Of a DNA stretch of 64,000 nt, positions 45,471 to 57,696 are shown one piece after another. The DNA lies in assembly GCA_039707655.1 (NCBI GenBank), contig CM077667.1, forward strand, positions 544,960,222 to 545,024,221, written 5' to 3'. Below the pieces are notes generated by a model, which saw only the letters and a list, made by a program, of their open reading frames with translations, made no database searches and was not told the DNA's origin. A program made the position numbers and the translations under genes. Each line of letters opens with the position of its first letter. The stretch's first letter is position 1. This stretch comes from Elymus sibiricus. Lineage: Eukaryota > Streptophyta > Magnoliopsida > Poales > Poaceae.

Positions 45471-47012
45471 TTAAGCATCAGGACGTCCACCGCCAAGTTC
45501 GACACCGCCAAGACCGCCAAAGCCTAGGTCGTCACTGCTACCGGCACCGCTACCGTCAAGACCGCCACCTCCTCAGTGGATCGGAGTGATCGGACTCCGT
45601 GACTTGGGAATGATGCCATAATTGGCAGCACCACCAACGAATGATCCACCGGTTCCCTGCATGTTTGAAAGAGATATATGATTGTGTTGAATAAACGATA
45701 AGTAGTGGTTGAATAGTTTGGGGATGTACAAACCGGAGTCGGACAGTGTTGTGCCAGAAATTCTTCAAACGTAGGCAACGCTGGTTGTTCTCCAGCAGGT
45801 GGTGGTGGTGGTTCCATTACAGGAACCGTGCCGGTTGCCAAGGAGTAAAAAACGAGCTGCATGTTAGTTGACCAAGCAAACACGAAGGTCAGAAGAAATG
45901 AAAGTGCAAATATGAAAGTCAAATGAAAGGGGCTAAACTAACCTTCATCATGCGACTGTTGTAGTCCGCGACTGCTGCAGCTCTCGCGTTCCACACCATG
46001 AGCTCCTGACGTGTGTACTTCATGTAGGCCTACAATTTGACATGATGAAACTCATAAAACATCTCAATGTGGAAAATAAAGTGAGAAAAAAGGAAGATAA
46101 GAGGGAAGATTCTTACAGAGTGTTGCTGGGCTAGGATGGACTGTGAGTGTGCACTGGTCGTGCTCGGGTGCAAGCTCAGGCTCGGGTTGGTAACTCGGAG
46201 CTGTGTGTAGGACATAGAAGGAGTGACCACAGCATCCAGAACCGGGTACCGACCATGACTCTTGGACCCTATGCCGACCACCGCCCTGTCGTTTGTAGAC
46301 TCTTTTATGGGGTCAGGTGTGTCAGGATTGAACCCCAGATACACCTCCTTATAGGCCTGAAGGTGCTGGCCGGACTTGTCGTGGTACTTGCCCTTCCCAT
46401 CCTTGGGCTTACTCCACACATGGGCTAGCTCCCAGGCCTCCATGTCTGAGAGCGGCCGCTTTAATTTCTCCTCCTGCACCACCAAACATCACCAAACAGA
46501 GGCTAGTCATACATAGGAGAAGAAGAATGTTTCATGTACATAGATATACCTGAACTTTCTTGTGCCTCCAGTGATTCCAGATTCCCTGACCATGTGTTCT
46601 GTCAGTCCCTCGATTAGCCCGGTTTTGGATGCTTTTAGCAGCCCACTTCTCATCATCACCGAGCCACATATCAACCAATGCCGCCCATGATTCCTTTTTT
46701 CCATAACACCAACCAGGACATGCCTACATAATGAAAGCATAATGGCATGTCGACACGAAACAATGAAATTTACCACAAACATCGGAATGAAAAGTCTGTT
46801 ATACTTACCAACAGGTACTGCTCCCTAGTCAAGGTAAGACGCTCCTTCTTCGCATATTCCTTGGGCAACTTCATGTCATGATAGTTGTAATAATATTGCG
46901 AGATGGCCACCCAGCGCACCTCGTACTGCATCTGGCGGGCCTTCTACCTCGCAGCTCTCAGAAACAACTTGTTGGCAAGGGGCTTTTTCTCCTTAAGAAC
47001 TCGATAGTATTT
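45471..47012 (-). pseudogene. Ptta/En/Spm-type plant transposase gene (PF03004-like) of CACTA element 3
   Basis: Minus-strand exons in order: about 47012-46810 (KYYRVLKEKKPLANKLFLRA, QMQYEVRWVAISQYYYNYHD), about 46730-46555 (KKESWAALVDMWLGDDE, GQGIWNHWRHKK), 46480-46115 (EEKLKRPLSDMEAWELAHVW, GKYHDKSGQHLQAYKEVYLG), a short exon near 46027-45942, about 45860-45735 (Pro-rich) and a Gly-rich end stopping at TAA 45471-45473. WxxLVDMW and the HxSGxSS-like GKYHDKSGQ region are typical of PF03004. A TAG in the first visible exon (near 46943) and a TGA in the last (near 45574) show decay. Confidence 0.7.
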
Positions 47013-47019
47013 CTACAGT

Positions 47020-47400
47020 TATTCATAAAACCAGAATGGAAGAAGCCATGAGTTAAACCATTCGATGATAAACTAAATTACTTTCCAAATTTCGAAAAAT
47101 GTCACAAACTAAAAACATATCTGTGAATTTAAAAATGCTTAGAATTTCAAAAATTGTTAGTGAGTTAAAAGATGTTTACGGGTTAAAAAAAGTTCACGAA
47201 TTTGAAAACACTTGTCCACAAATTTAAAACATGTTCAATTTTTTTTGAATTTTAAAAATGCTTGTGAATTCAACAAAATTGTGAGTTTGATAAGTATTCA
47301 TGAAGTCAATAAATGCTTGCACATTTGCAAAATATCACAAATTGTAAAAAACGACGTTCACGAATTTTAAAAGTACTAGTAAAATTTCTGTGTGTTGCCA
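47020..47400. repeat. AT-rich degenerate repeats
   Basis: Many variants of TTCACGAATTTGAAAA / TGTGAATTTAAAAATGCTT. Similar text recurs at 58200-58420 and 60630-60980. Common in Triticeae intergenic DNA; origin unclear. Confidence 0.55.
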
Positions 47401-47794
47401 CTGCACTTTTTTAAGTTACAAATAAACATAATGCATGTTAGATTTCACATGTATAGAAAAAATAGCCAGTAACACTCGGGTAATAATTGAAACCCACTTC
47501 TCTTGCAATGTAGTATGTTCATAAATAAAAATGTACTTTTACAATGTATACATAGAGAATGATGATTCAACTCATAGTCTCTACTCGTAGGAGCTGCTTG
47601 ATCCGTTTAAGATATTCTCGCACATTATCTGGAATGTTTTCTTTACCTTCGTTCGCATGATACTTGAGCAGGTATAATAAAATTTCTTCGTAAACTCATA
47701 ACAACACTACAGAAGCAATACAAGTAGTTAGCACGAATATTTCATGTGGAAGATCTAACAATGTGCAACAAAGAATACTCACCGTGCAAACTGG

Positions 47795-48403
47795 ACAAAC
47801 CAATTCTTTACAGTTCCATGAGAGCATCAAATCGAAAAACAAAATAGGCAGACAAAATGTCCACTCAAAATTGCTTGCGAAAAGTACCATCAGTGGGTGT
47901 TAAGATGGGAGTATGAACTCTTAAAATCATGAGTAAACTACGAAACATTTTTATTAGGGGTACTCCACACTGTTGGATAAATGAGCAATTTACTGAATGA
48001 TTTAAATGAAACAAACAGTAGATAGAACAAGGTCATAGTAACAAAAATGACACTAGACATGCAAAGTAGAGAAGAGTATGCCACAATAAGATGAACAAGA
48101 CTTATCAGGCAAACTAGAGGATGCACTTCATGGCGAGCAAGGCACGTTAGAATCCCAAGGGTTCTCCTTGTTGATCTTATAACGGGAAGAACTTGATGCC
48201 TCCAATTATAAAAATTGCTTCAAACCACCTTAATGAGTAGTTGTCCGTTAATCATATTAGACAAAAATGGAGTAGCCGACACAAACAAGTGATCACACTA
48301 AGTCAGATCATGCCGATGCCCATGAGCCACGACATCCACCGAAGGCTCTTCCACCATGAAGCCCAGGACATGGAAATGGAGTGAGCGACGGTTTCGGGAC
48401 CCC
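47795..48403. repeat. Segmental duplication, copy 1 left part
   Basis: 47795-47970 matches 58788-58960, and 48121-48400 matches 59795-60050, at roughly 90% or better by eye. Copy 1 stops at 48403, where Gypsy-like sequence begins, and resumes at 51455. No gene was identified in it. Confidence 0.8.
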
Positions 48404-51400
48404 GATCCTAAACCATACAATCCTAGCATGTAACACATCATATCACATTGGGGCCTCACGCACGGTAATCCCCACGGCTGCCACCTTACCTTGGCCAGGA
48501 CCGTTTGCGCCTTTTGGCTCACGTATATGAATATGTCGCTAGAAATTGTATGTCAAAGAACCCGGGTCGACATGACTAGTTATAGACCCAAGTGGCACAA
48601 CCGTACAGGGACAGGCATACGTAACCCAGCAATGCAGGTGTCGATCATCAGCGTGTGTAGACGAGTCGTAGGAAAACTACATGGACTCCATTACGTCGTG
48701 AGACATATCTGTCGTCAACGGTACGTAGACGGGTCATAGCAGGCTACAGGGACTCCATTACACTGCGAGACGTTTCCCAGTAGCCATCCATAGCACTCAC
48801 ACTCATCTGGAGCATTTTAGAGTATCCATTTAAAGTTATCTATGAACAATGCAAGTCTCCAAGTAGTCCATATCCGCGGACGCGGCTATTCGAATAGATA
48901 GTTTACCCTGCAGGGGTGTACTTCGTCACACATGCTCCCGCCACTTATCGCCATGTGCACGTAAAAAGGCACCTCGGCAACCTTCAAGCGGAAGCCAGGC
49001 GAGGGAGTTGGCCACGGACGTTAACTTACAACAACTCACGTCCAAGGCAGTCGCCTATCTGAGTTGGAACCCATAATGGAAGTCCGGCCGAGGTTTCCAA
49101 CATGGCCTCAAACATTGTGAGCAGGGCCCCAAGCCGGTCCCGACTGGGCCGTTCATCCACTTCGTAGGCCGTGCCACACCTATCAACGTTTCGAACTACT
49201 GCGACTCCTGGACTGAGAACAGGGTAGGTTAATAGGCCAAGAGAGCTCGAGTTACCGGAGCCCAATGTGCGGTAGTAGCTAGTCTTGAAACACAAACACG
49301 GAACTCAGTTCCTATGAGTGGCTTCAATGAGACAACCCACCATGTACTCCTACATGGCCTCTCATCGCTACCTTTACCAAAACGGGTACAACACTTAACT
49401 CTCATCATCAGGACGCATCCATTTCACTCCGGTTCATCACCCAGATGAATCAGACCTGACACAACTCTAAGCATAGCAAGCATAACAGGGTTATAGCACA
49501 ACATGGCTCAAGCATCTATCAGGTATGCTAGGTTGCTTGGTTCAACTATTTACTGTGACAATGACAAGTCATGCAAAGGAGTGGGTTTATCTATCGCAAC
49601 ACATGTAGCAGTTGAATCGCGTTGTCCTAATGCATTGAAATGAGATCAAGAGCAGGAGAGTGGGATTGTATCGGAATGCTCAAAGGGGGGGGGGGGGTTG
49701 CTTGCCCGACACTTCTGAAGATAACAATGAGTCTTCATCGTGGCATCGATCTCAACGTCAGAGTAACGTCTACCGAGAGGGAATAATACTGGCAAACAAG
49801 GAAATGAACACATTCAATGCAATGCAACAATATGATGTATGATATGGCATGTTAAGGTACTGAATTCACCTAGCACAATATTTAGTCATATTAATTGAGG
49901 TGGAATTCAAATATATACTAAATTCCAACTACAACACTATTTATCAAATTGTCCTAATCACCATTTGTCCTAGTTGATGTCGTTAACTTGCTCAAACATG
50001 CATGAGAATGGCATAAACAGATTCCTTGCATTTTTCTGATCATTTTTCATATATAAATTGTTTTCATGCGAGTTATAGATTATTTTCTATGAATTTTACA
50101 AGTTTTAAACATTTTCTAAAAATAATAAATCATTTCTAATTTATTTTAATTCCAGAAAAGCATTACAGCGTCAGCCATACGTCATGATGACCTCAGCAGG
50201 TCAACTGACTTGGTCCAGGTCAAACCTTACCATCTGGGCCCACACGTTAGTGAGTGTAACTTTAATTAAATGATTTAGTTTTAAACCAGGGATTTATTTG
50301 CCCGTGGGGGCCAGTGTTAGTGGCACAGGGGGTTAGTTAGCCCTGTCATTAGCGCTAATGACATCACCACGTCATCGCCACCGGCAGGCAAACGCCGGCG
50401 AGCAACAGGGCGACGGAGGCACGCCGGAAGCGCGGACGGGCGGAATGGGTTCCTGGTGGTGTGGCACTTCGACTCGAGGTCTCAGGGTTGCCGGGAATGG
50501 CTTGCAGCGGCGACAGCGGTGAGGTCTAGCGGCGGCCGGAGCATGGCTCTGTCGAGCGGGGCATTGCAGTGCGTTGGCGAGCAAAAAGAGCGGCGGAGCG
50601 GCAACTAAGGGCTAGCAGGAGCACAACCATGTGCTCAGACCCGACATTGGTCGACTGCAATAACGGCGGCGACATGGACGCCGACGGTGGCTCATGGGTG
50701 CAGCGGGGATGACGGCTATGGCACGAACGCGAGGAAAAGAACATGGGGAGAAGGGTCAGTGGCTCACGGCGATTCTTCTCGAGCGGACGGCAGTGCCGAG
50801 GTGGTCAGATGGTGGCGAATCGGGCGATGAAGACCGGCGGCCATGGAGATGAGGATGAGCTCAATGGCAATGGTGCAGAGCATCCAGGGACGCGGGAATC
50901 AGCGGGGTGACTAGGCACAGCACGGCGGACCTGTTGGACGCATCAAAGCGACGGGGAGGCGACGATGGCCATGCAGACGGCGACTGCTTGCTCTCGGTGC
51001 TCACGGGCGAGCTCGGGTTCGAGGCTTACGGAGAGGGAGAGGGCTAGACAGCGAGGGGAGACACAAAGGGGGTCGAGGGCGGTCCAGCGGTGCAAGGGAT
51101 AGGCTCAAGGGGTGCGGGACACCGCGAAGCAGGAGCTGGAGCTCCCATGTTCATCCTCATCTGCCAGAAGGCAGGAGGTGGAAGAAGACCGGTTCGCCCC
51201 TGGTGGGCTGGGCCGTCTTGTTCCCTGGCCCATGTAAAGTTTCTTTCTATTTTACTTTTGTGTTTATGTTTTTTGATTTCTGTAATTTGTTTTGGTTCAG
51301 ATAACATACTAACCCATTTTTGAAAAATCTGAAATTTGGCATGTGAGCTAGGTGGTCTTAACCAAAGCCACACCAAAGTTTTCAGAATATTTGGAGCTAT

Positions 51401-51450
51401 ATTTAATCTATAACGAATATAACTCCAATTTAATTATTTATTGGATTAAC
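48404..51450 (-). mobile_element. Gypsy LTR retrotransposon-derived sequence
   Basis: It begins TTTCGGGACCCCGATCC and includes phrases I associate with long Triticeae Gypsy LTRs (GGACCGTTTGCGCCTTTTGGC, GGCTATTCGAATAGATAG, CCTGCAGGGGTGTACTTC). A GC-rich part follows (50340-51240). It separates two parts of copy 1 of the segmental duplication, so it is an insertion. No protein domains were found and the ends are not resolved. A G-run lies at 49686-49698. Confidence 0.5.
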
Positions 51451-51454
51451 TCCA

Positions 51455-51660
51455 ATCTAAAGAAAGAAAACGTCATGATGAGGGAAGTCATCGCCATGCC
51501 CTCGTCCTCGTGCACCATATCAGATCTACCAAGTCTGATGTGGCTGAAGCCATGCCAAGTATTGTGAGTATGTCGGAAACCGAGGCAATCCCTCGTCGTA
51601 GTCCATAGAAAGCGAGTCAGGTCGAGTGAGTAGAAAGTGCGCAGAAAAGGCTAGTATTGA
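51455..51660. repeat. Segmental duplication, copy 1 right part
   Basis: AAAGAAAGAAAACGTCATGA and, after a gap, CGTAGTCCATAGAAAGC...GTGCGCAGAAAA match 61105-61215 of copy 2. Confidence 0.75.
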
Positions 51661-52287
51661 TCTGTGGGACGAGTCACAAGTCTTTTGAGCAGATTCTAGA
51701 GAATCTCGGTCCCAATCCCGAGCCAAAAGAACTCGATTGACCTTCCAAAATCTCGATCGGATTGTGTAGAATCCTAGTGCAGTCCAAAATCTCTGGAAAA
51801 CCTGTTTTTTCCCACAATCTCAGGATTCTGGCTAGTCCCACAAAAGAAATCGTTTTGAAATAAATATGTACCCCTATCATATCAGGTAATTACGTTCAAA
51901 ATGCCACCGAGCGGTCCAGCCGCTGGACCCCGAAAACGACCAGGCGCCCCCAAGCGGTCTCGCTCCTCACCCTGTTCCTGCATCGAGGAATAGATCGCTC
52001 GAGGCAGGGTTCCTTCGCGCCTACCTCGCCGCCGCCGCCGGCCAGGCCGTCGCCGCCCCTGTCGGTCAGGTTCCCTCCTCACCTCCGGCCCGCCCCGCAG
52101 TCCACCCTGCCCCTCAGCTCCGCCCCACCCCGCAGTCCGCCCTGCCCCTCAACTCTGCTCCCGCGGCTAGGGTTGCTGCGCCGCCGCCGGCCAGGCCCTT
52201 CCCGCCATCGTCGAGGCCCTTCCCGTTGCCCAGCAAAGTTCCTTCGCGCCCCTTGCACCTCGACGGCCTCCCGGCGCTGGATCTCGA

Positions 52288-54444
52288 TGTAGGAGATATG
52301 CCCTAGAGGCAATAATAAATGTTATTGATTATCTCCCTGTTCATAATTATGTTTATGTTCCATGCTATAACTGCAATGATTCTCGAGTCTACAAATAAAA
52401 CGAGGCTTGGAGGGAAACTCATGTGCACGTGTGGAATAATAAACGGTAAAATGTATTCCTAGTCAAGCCTCTAAGACTGGCTCAAGTATTGCATGATGAT
52501 CCTGTTTTCCTGATCATGGGCATGACTATGCCGGCAATTTTGAGGGCACAATGTTAGAAGAACATTTCTGTTGAATCGACCCGATTGATGTTATGCTATG
52601 AGATACATTCGTCACTAGTTAATGGTTAATAACACAGAGAAGTTAAAGTTTGCATAATTCCTTAGACCATAAGAGTATCGAGTTTCTTCATGCTTGCTTC
52701 ATGAACTTTGGGGTTTGTTAAACGTCATCCGTAAATGGGTGGCTATTACGGCGGCTTACGGGTTCATGGAAAAGTATGTCAAGTAACTTGATAGCTCAAG
52801 ATTGGGATTTGCTCCTCCGACGATGGAGAGATATCTCTGGGCCCTCTCGGTGTTACGGTATCCATCATCGTCTGGCCAGACACAGGGTGATTTGATCACG
52901 GGGATGCCGGAACACGGGAACGAGAAAAGAGAACAATGCCGGTAATGAGGTAACTGACATAGTGGACAAGTTGTTGATCCACGGGGATGCCTACATGTCT
53001 CACCTCAGGTATTTGTAACATATCGTGTAGCAACAGGAATAGCACACGGCAACTGGAGGTTCACTCGAATATTCATTCGTGTGGGTATAGGGGTCAATAT
53101 GGGTGTCCACGGCTCCGATGCTGATCATTGATCGGAAAGTGTTCCGGTCATGTCTATACTTCACCGAACCTATAGGGTCACACGCTTAAGGGTCATCTAT
53201 CTGCTGAATACTAGACAAGGAGTCCGAGAAAAAGTCACTGAAATAGTTTCGGTGACAACGGAAGAGTTCCGGAGAGAGAACACCGAAAGAGTTTCGGTAA
53301 AACCGAAAAGTTGTTTCGGAATATATTATTAGGTCAAAATGGTTTCGGCACTCGCCTGGAAATTCTTAGAGGGTCTCAGAATTGGTCTGGGAACTTCTGG
53401 GATTTTTCTGGAGAAAAAACCCGGAAATGTTCCGGAGCCGCTGGAACTGTTGTTGTTGCTTTTCGCTGATGAAAACAACCATACCGGAAATGTTTCGGCA
53501 TAAGCCCAGAATAATTTTAGAGGGTACCGGAAATGTTCTGGGACCGTCCGGGATTTTTTCAGAAGAAACGATCGCGGGAAAACATCTTGTCCCAGCGCGA
53601 GGGGACAAGATCCCACGAATCGGGGGTTGCATGTTTGGTGGCTTTTTGTCTAGGGAGCATGCATGTTTCATGGAGACATGTTGGAGGCTTGTTGGGCCCC
53701 CCCCCATGGGGGGGACAAGGTTGTGGCCGGCCCAAGGGGTGCCCCCATGGTGGCCCCTTGGTGGCCCACTTGTGTTACCTTTTCACCTTACATGTGGGAC
53801 ATGTTGCATGGGTGTTTTGGTATTTTCCTCCACCACCCCACCCCTTGCCTTGGCCTATAAAAGGAGGAGATATGGCTGCCATTCTCCTCATCCCAAGCTC
53901 TCATACACATGCCATGCATTATCTGGCTTCTTCTCTCCCTCCCACGAAAAGAGTTTCGTAGAGCCGAAAGGTTGTCTGGGTTCCGGTGGGAACTAGTTCT
54001 GGACGGCGAAGCCCTGCCGGATAGATGACACCGTATGTGTGCAACTCTGTAGAGAGATCGTAGTTTCGGTCTTAGTTCGAGAGTGCCTCCCGGAGGGCTG
54101 TCCGTATGACCGTCCGAGTTTCGAAGGTCCTCCCGAAGGGCTGTCCGAGTGACAGTCCAAGTTTTGGAGGTCCTCCCGAAGGGCTGTCCGCGACACCGTC
54201 CGGGGGACTGGCTGACCGCCTCCCGGAGGGCTGTCCGTGGGGCGGATGAGGGTATACATCCTCGCGGTTGGGAGGTTGTAAAATCCTAGCTGCGGGGATC
54301 TACACCGCCGTTCGTCATCGACTCTACTTCCGCTGCGCTACGAGTCGGTAACAAAAATGATCAAACCTTGTATGCAGTCTCCATAGTGGTCCTGGGCTGG
54401 TGCGTAGGTCGGAAAAATTTTGTTTTCTGCTGCGTTACCCTACA
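52288..54444 (+). mobile_element. Solo LTR of the Copia element 2 family
   Basis: 2157 bp, opening TGTAGGAGATATGCCC and closing GCGTTACCCTACA, with a perfect CTCGA on both sides (52283-52287, 54445-54449) and no second LTR or interior. Unequal recombination between two LTRs of one element is the usual cause. TATA box CCTATAAAAGG at 53854-53864. The interior half differs from the 24503 LTRs but resembles 61778-63952, so it belongs to the same subfamily as that element. Confidence 0.95.
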
Positions 54445-54755
54445 CTCGACGGCCAACCAGGGAGCTTCAGGTGCAGCTGGACGGCCTCCGGCACTGCACC
54501 CCGATAGCCAGGAGCAGCCCATGCGAGGAGCAGGCCACGCGCACGCTCACGGTGAGCCATCCTTTTTTCCATCACTTTGTTTCTTCATTCTGTAATGCAA
54601 AAAAGGATGTACTGATGCTAGCTGATGCTGATAGATAAAATAGGTTGATGGATTGATGCTCGAATTTGTTAGATGGATGGGTGGATTGATGCTTGAATTT
54701 GTTAGATGCTTGCTGATGTGAATGCTAATGTGATAATGTTGAATGATAATGGTAG

Positions 54756-55833
54756 ATGGAGAAAATCAAAGAACTCAAAGCAAATTGGGATAGTGCTGGT
54801 CATACAATTTTTATGAATGCTAGCGTAGAGGAGGTTCGAGGAAATAATTGCAACGACGGCATTTTGTCGGACATAGGACAAGCTAATTTGCATAAAAAGT
54901 TCAATGAACGCTCTGGAAGAAACTATCCAACCCGACAAATCAAAAATAGGTGGAGCGTGTGTAGGAGCGAGTACAACACATGGAATACATTGATCCAGCA
55001 AGCATCTGGCCTAGGAAGAGATGAGCATACGAAGACTATTGCTGCTACAAATGAGTGGTGGGCATTGGAGATAAAGGTGTTGTTGTTGTCATGTCATTTT
55101 TAAATAATGATTCATGTTGCTTCAGTTTGATATTAGCATGTGGTGGCTTATGATTACATGCACATCCAGAAGCTCCCAAGTTCCGGTATGCTCCACTAGC
55201 GGAGGAGGAAAAAATGTCAGAGATTTTCGATAATTGTTGTCTCACAAATGAGCATGCGAAGGTGCAAACTCCCTTGTATCAAGGTGATCCCTCCCGAATC
55301 ATTTTGGAGGATGAGTCAGGGTGTGAAAGTCAGGAATGCCAAGTTACCCCTATTCAAAATCGAGGAAAGAGTGGGAAGAAGAGGAGTGTCCTTACTCGCC
55401 AAGTCCAAAGATGAATGATAAGTGGGCTGGTGAGAATGCTAAAAATGAGGCTTTTGTACGCATGGCGGATCTCTTTAGTGCAAGGGAGAAGAGGGATGCA
55501 GAGGAGAGTGCAAGGGAGAAGAGGGGGGCAGAGGAGAGGGCAATGGAGAAGAGGGAGGCAGAGGAGAGGGCAAGGGAGAAGAGTGAGGCAGAGGAGAGGG
55601 CAAGGGAGAAGAGGGAGGTAGAGGAGAGTGTGGATCAAACAAGACAAGAGATTCGACACATGATGGGCATGGTGGAAGCGGATGGTGCCAAACCAGGAAG
55701 TGATGAGCATTTCTATGCTACCTTTCTTTTCATGCAAAAGAAATATCGTGATGTTTTCTCCTCTTTCACTGCTCATGAACCTCTTGCGAGGCTTGGATGG
55801 ATAAAGAGGATGTGGGAGCTTAACAATAAGTAG
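54756..55833 (+). pseudogene. Myb/SANT-like DNA-binding protein of the Harbinger element
   Basis: 54756-55075 encodes a trihelix-type Myb/SANT-like domain (Myb_DNA-bind_3 type) with NERSGRNYPTRQIKNRWSVC and NEWWALEIK, starting at ATG 54756. After an intron-like gap the frame resumes near 55172 (APKFRYAPLAEEEK), runs to 55414, and a second frame (55336-55833) supplies the C-terminal half: charged 11-residue repeats (AREKREAEER variants) forming a long helix, then a conserved-looking tail (FLFMQKKYRDVFSSF). I could not join the parts without a frame change, so one or two lesions are likely. In Harbinger elements this protein binds the ends and brings the nuclease to the nucleus. Confidence 0.7.
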
Positions 55834-56006
55834 AACATGTTTTAATTGCTTTGTAGCAGACTATTTGCTTGTACTGTTGTGAACCAAGTTATTTGCTTTG
55901 AACATGTACTATTGTGATTTAAGCTATTTGCTAGTACTATTGTGAACCAAGTTATTTGCTTTGAACATGTATCTAACATTACATTGTGTGCATGTTGTTG
56001 TGGTAG

Positions 56007-57243
56007 ATGGATATTTCCAAAAAGAAACAAGATGATAAAGAATTTGAGGCGGCCATGGTTGCATTTGCTATGGATGTGGCGTCGTCAAGTGTGACACTGC
56101 CGTATGCACCAAGAAAGTTACATCTTGTTACAGGACTCCAATGGGTAGAAGAGAAGGAGAAAGATGCAAAATCTTTCTATGCTTTGTTCAGAATGAGAAG
56201 GTCAGTGTTTTGCACATTGCATGATCTGCTAGTTCAGAGCTACGGGCTAGAGTCAACTTGCAACATATCATCTAAAGAAGCATTGGCACAATTTTTATGG
56301 ATTGTGGGTACATGTCAGAACACTGATAATGTCGCGGATCGGTTTGCACATAGTCGTTCAGTCATTAACAAAAAAATCCACGAGGTTTTGGAGTGTGTAG
56401 ACCGCATGGCTGGCGATTACATTAGACGAATTGATCCAACTTTCTCTGAACCGCACCCAGTACTTACAAAAACAAAGTTTTGGCCTCATTTTCAACATGA
56501 TATTGGAGCCATTGATGGAACACACATTAAGGTGATTGTGCCCAAGGAATTGTAGCCCCAACACAGGAATAGAAAAGGTTACACAAGTGAAAATGTTATG
56601 GCAGTGTGTGATTTTGATATGAGGTCCACGTTTGTTGTTCCCGGATGGCCCGGATCTGTTCATGACACACGTGCATGGAGCGATGCCATAGTTCGTTATG
56701 ATCACTTTCCACAACCCCCCACAGGTAATCTCTCTCATGTGTCCATATAGTTATATTCAAGATGGTATGCTGTAAATTTCTAATGTCTTATGTTGATGTC
56801 CTACTGTAGATAAATATTATCTTGTCGACTCCGGATATCCAAATAGGGTTGGTTATCTAGCACCATACAAAGGGCAACGATACCATGTACCGGATTTCCA
56901 ACAACACCCGCCAGTTGGGAGATATGAGACATTCAACCATCGGCATTCTTCTTTGCAAAATGTCATCGAAAGAACATTTGGTGTTCTGAAGATGAAATGG
57001 CGAATTCTCGAAGGCATACCTCGGTACAAACCGGAGACCCAAAAGATGATTGTCACTGCATGCATGTGTTTCCACAATTGGATCCGTGATAGCAAATTAC
57101 ATGATGAGCATTTTGACAAGTTTGACAATGATGCATACGTGCAACCTCCATTGCCGTTTAAGGGTGCCAACGCTCTACCACCAAAACATGATGGTACCAT
57201 GAACGCAACACGTGAGGCGATTGCTGCTAGTCTCGTACCTTGA
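56007..57243 (+). pseudogene. HARBI1-like nuclease (DDE_Tnp_4) with a single in-frame stop
   Basis: Exon 1 is 56007-56724, intron GT...AG 56725-56809, exon 2 56810-57243, phase 1 at the joint, 383 codons in all. Catalytic acids: Asp in IGAIDGTHIK, Asp in LVDSGYPNR, Glu in VIERTFGVLKMKW. The N-terminal helix-turn-helix region (ALAQFLWIVGT) is present. A TAG at 56553-56555 directly after the first catalytic Asp region stops translation at codon 183; apart from it the frame is clean. It lies 173 bp after the Myb-like gene. The element was recently close to autonomous. Confidence 0.85.
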
Positions 57244-57245
57244 GA

Positions 57246-57696
57246 TTATTCTTTTTTTTTAGTTTATGGACTTTTTGTAATGAACAAAACTTCAAATCCA
57301 TTGTAATATTTAGCACTTTTTATGACATTCGTAAATCACTTTCGTTACTATTGCAAACAACAAAGTGTTAACAATTCATCAAACAACTTCTATCTAAGGG
57401 TAGTACAGACATTTCAACACACAACACTTTCCAGAATCTCAAACTACAATCTTCGAAAAAAACTCGACGACAGATTCTGGAAGAATTTTTTAGAATCTTG
57501 ATTCTGTAGAATCCTGGGTGAAAAGAACTGACCCGAGATCCCGTCAGGAGTAACAACCAGTAATCTCCGAGCCAGGTTATTGGGTTCATGGATCGACCCT
57601 TTTTTTCTCACTCGCCATCCGATCCCACGCTACGCATGTGTAGGGCTATTTTATTATTATTTAAAAATGTTCATGTAGTTTCTATAGTATAAAATC
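57246..57696. other. 3' flank of the nuclease gene and right end of the Harbinger element
   Basis: AT-rich 3' sequence, then short inverted GATTCT/AGAATC repeats (57430-57520) typical of Harbinger subterminal regions. No gene. Confidence 0.5.

Larger units (their letters stand above)
44710..47012 (-). mobile_element. CACTA element 3 (different family), 3' end and part of its coding region
   Basis: The left end CACTACCGGACTGG at 44710 is followed by about 520 bp of GCCGACGG...CCGTCGGC hairpin repeats, the subterminal pattern of another CACTA family. The gene inside (minus) is the PF03004 type used by En/Spm elements. No matching right terminus was found before the duplicated segment at 47795, so the element seems truncated on its 5' side. 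Confidence 0.65.
51668..57545 (+). mobile_element. PIF/Harbinger element with both genes, containing a solo Copia LTR
   Basis: It holds the two-gene set of PIF/Harbinger elements: a Myb/SANT-like protein and a HARBI1-like nuclease, in the same direction. Candidate terminal repeats are the AGTCTTTTGAGCAGATTC region near 51672 and the inverse of GAATCCTGGGTGAAAAGAAC ending near 57532; the match is imperfect and the left end is cluttered by similar short repeats. GC-rich leader sequence runs from 51900 to 52287. Ends and TSD are uncertain; gene content is not. Confidence 0.6.

Noticed and set aside
51690..51870. A complete small Harbinger MITE at the left end of the Harbinger element
   Set aside because: Several AGATTCT/AGAATC motifs are present, but I could not define a pair of ends with a 3-bp TWA duplication.
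53382..53996. 204-aa ORF
   Set aside because: It lies wholly inside the solo LTR, overlaps other open frames and its TATA box, and shows no domain.
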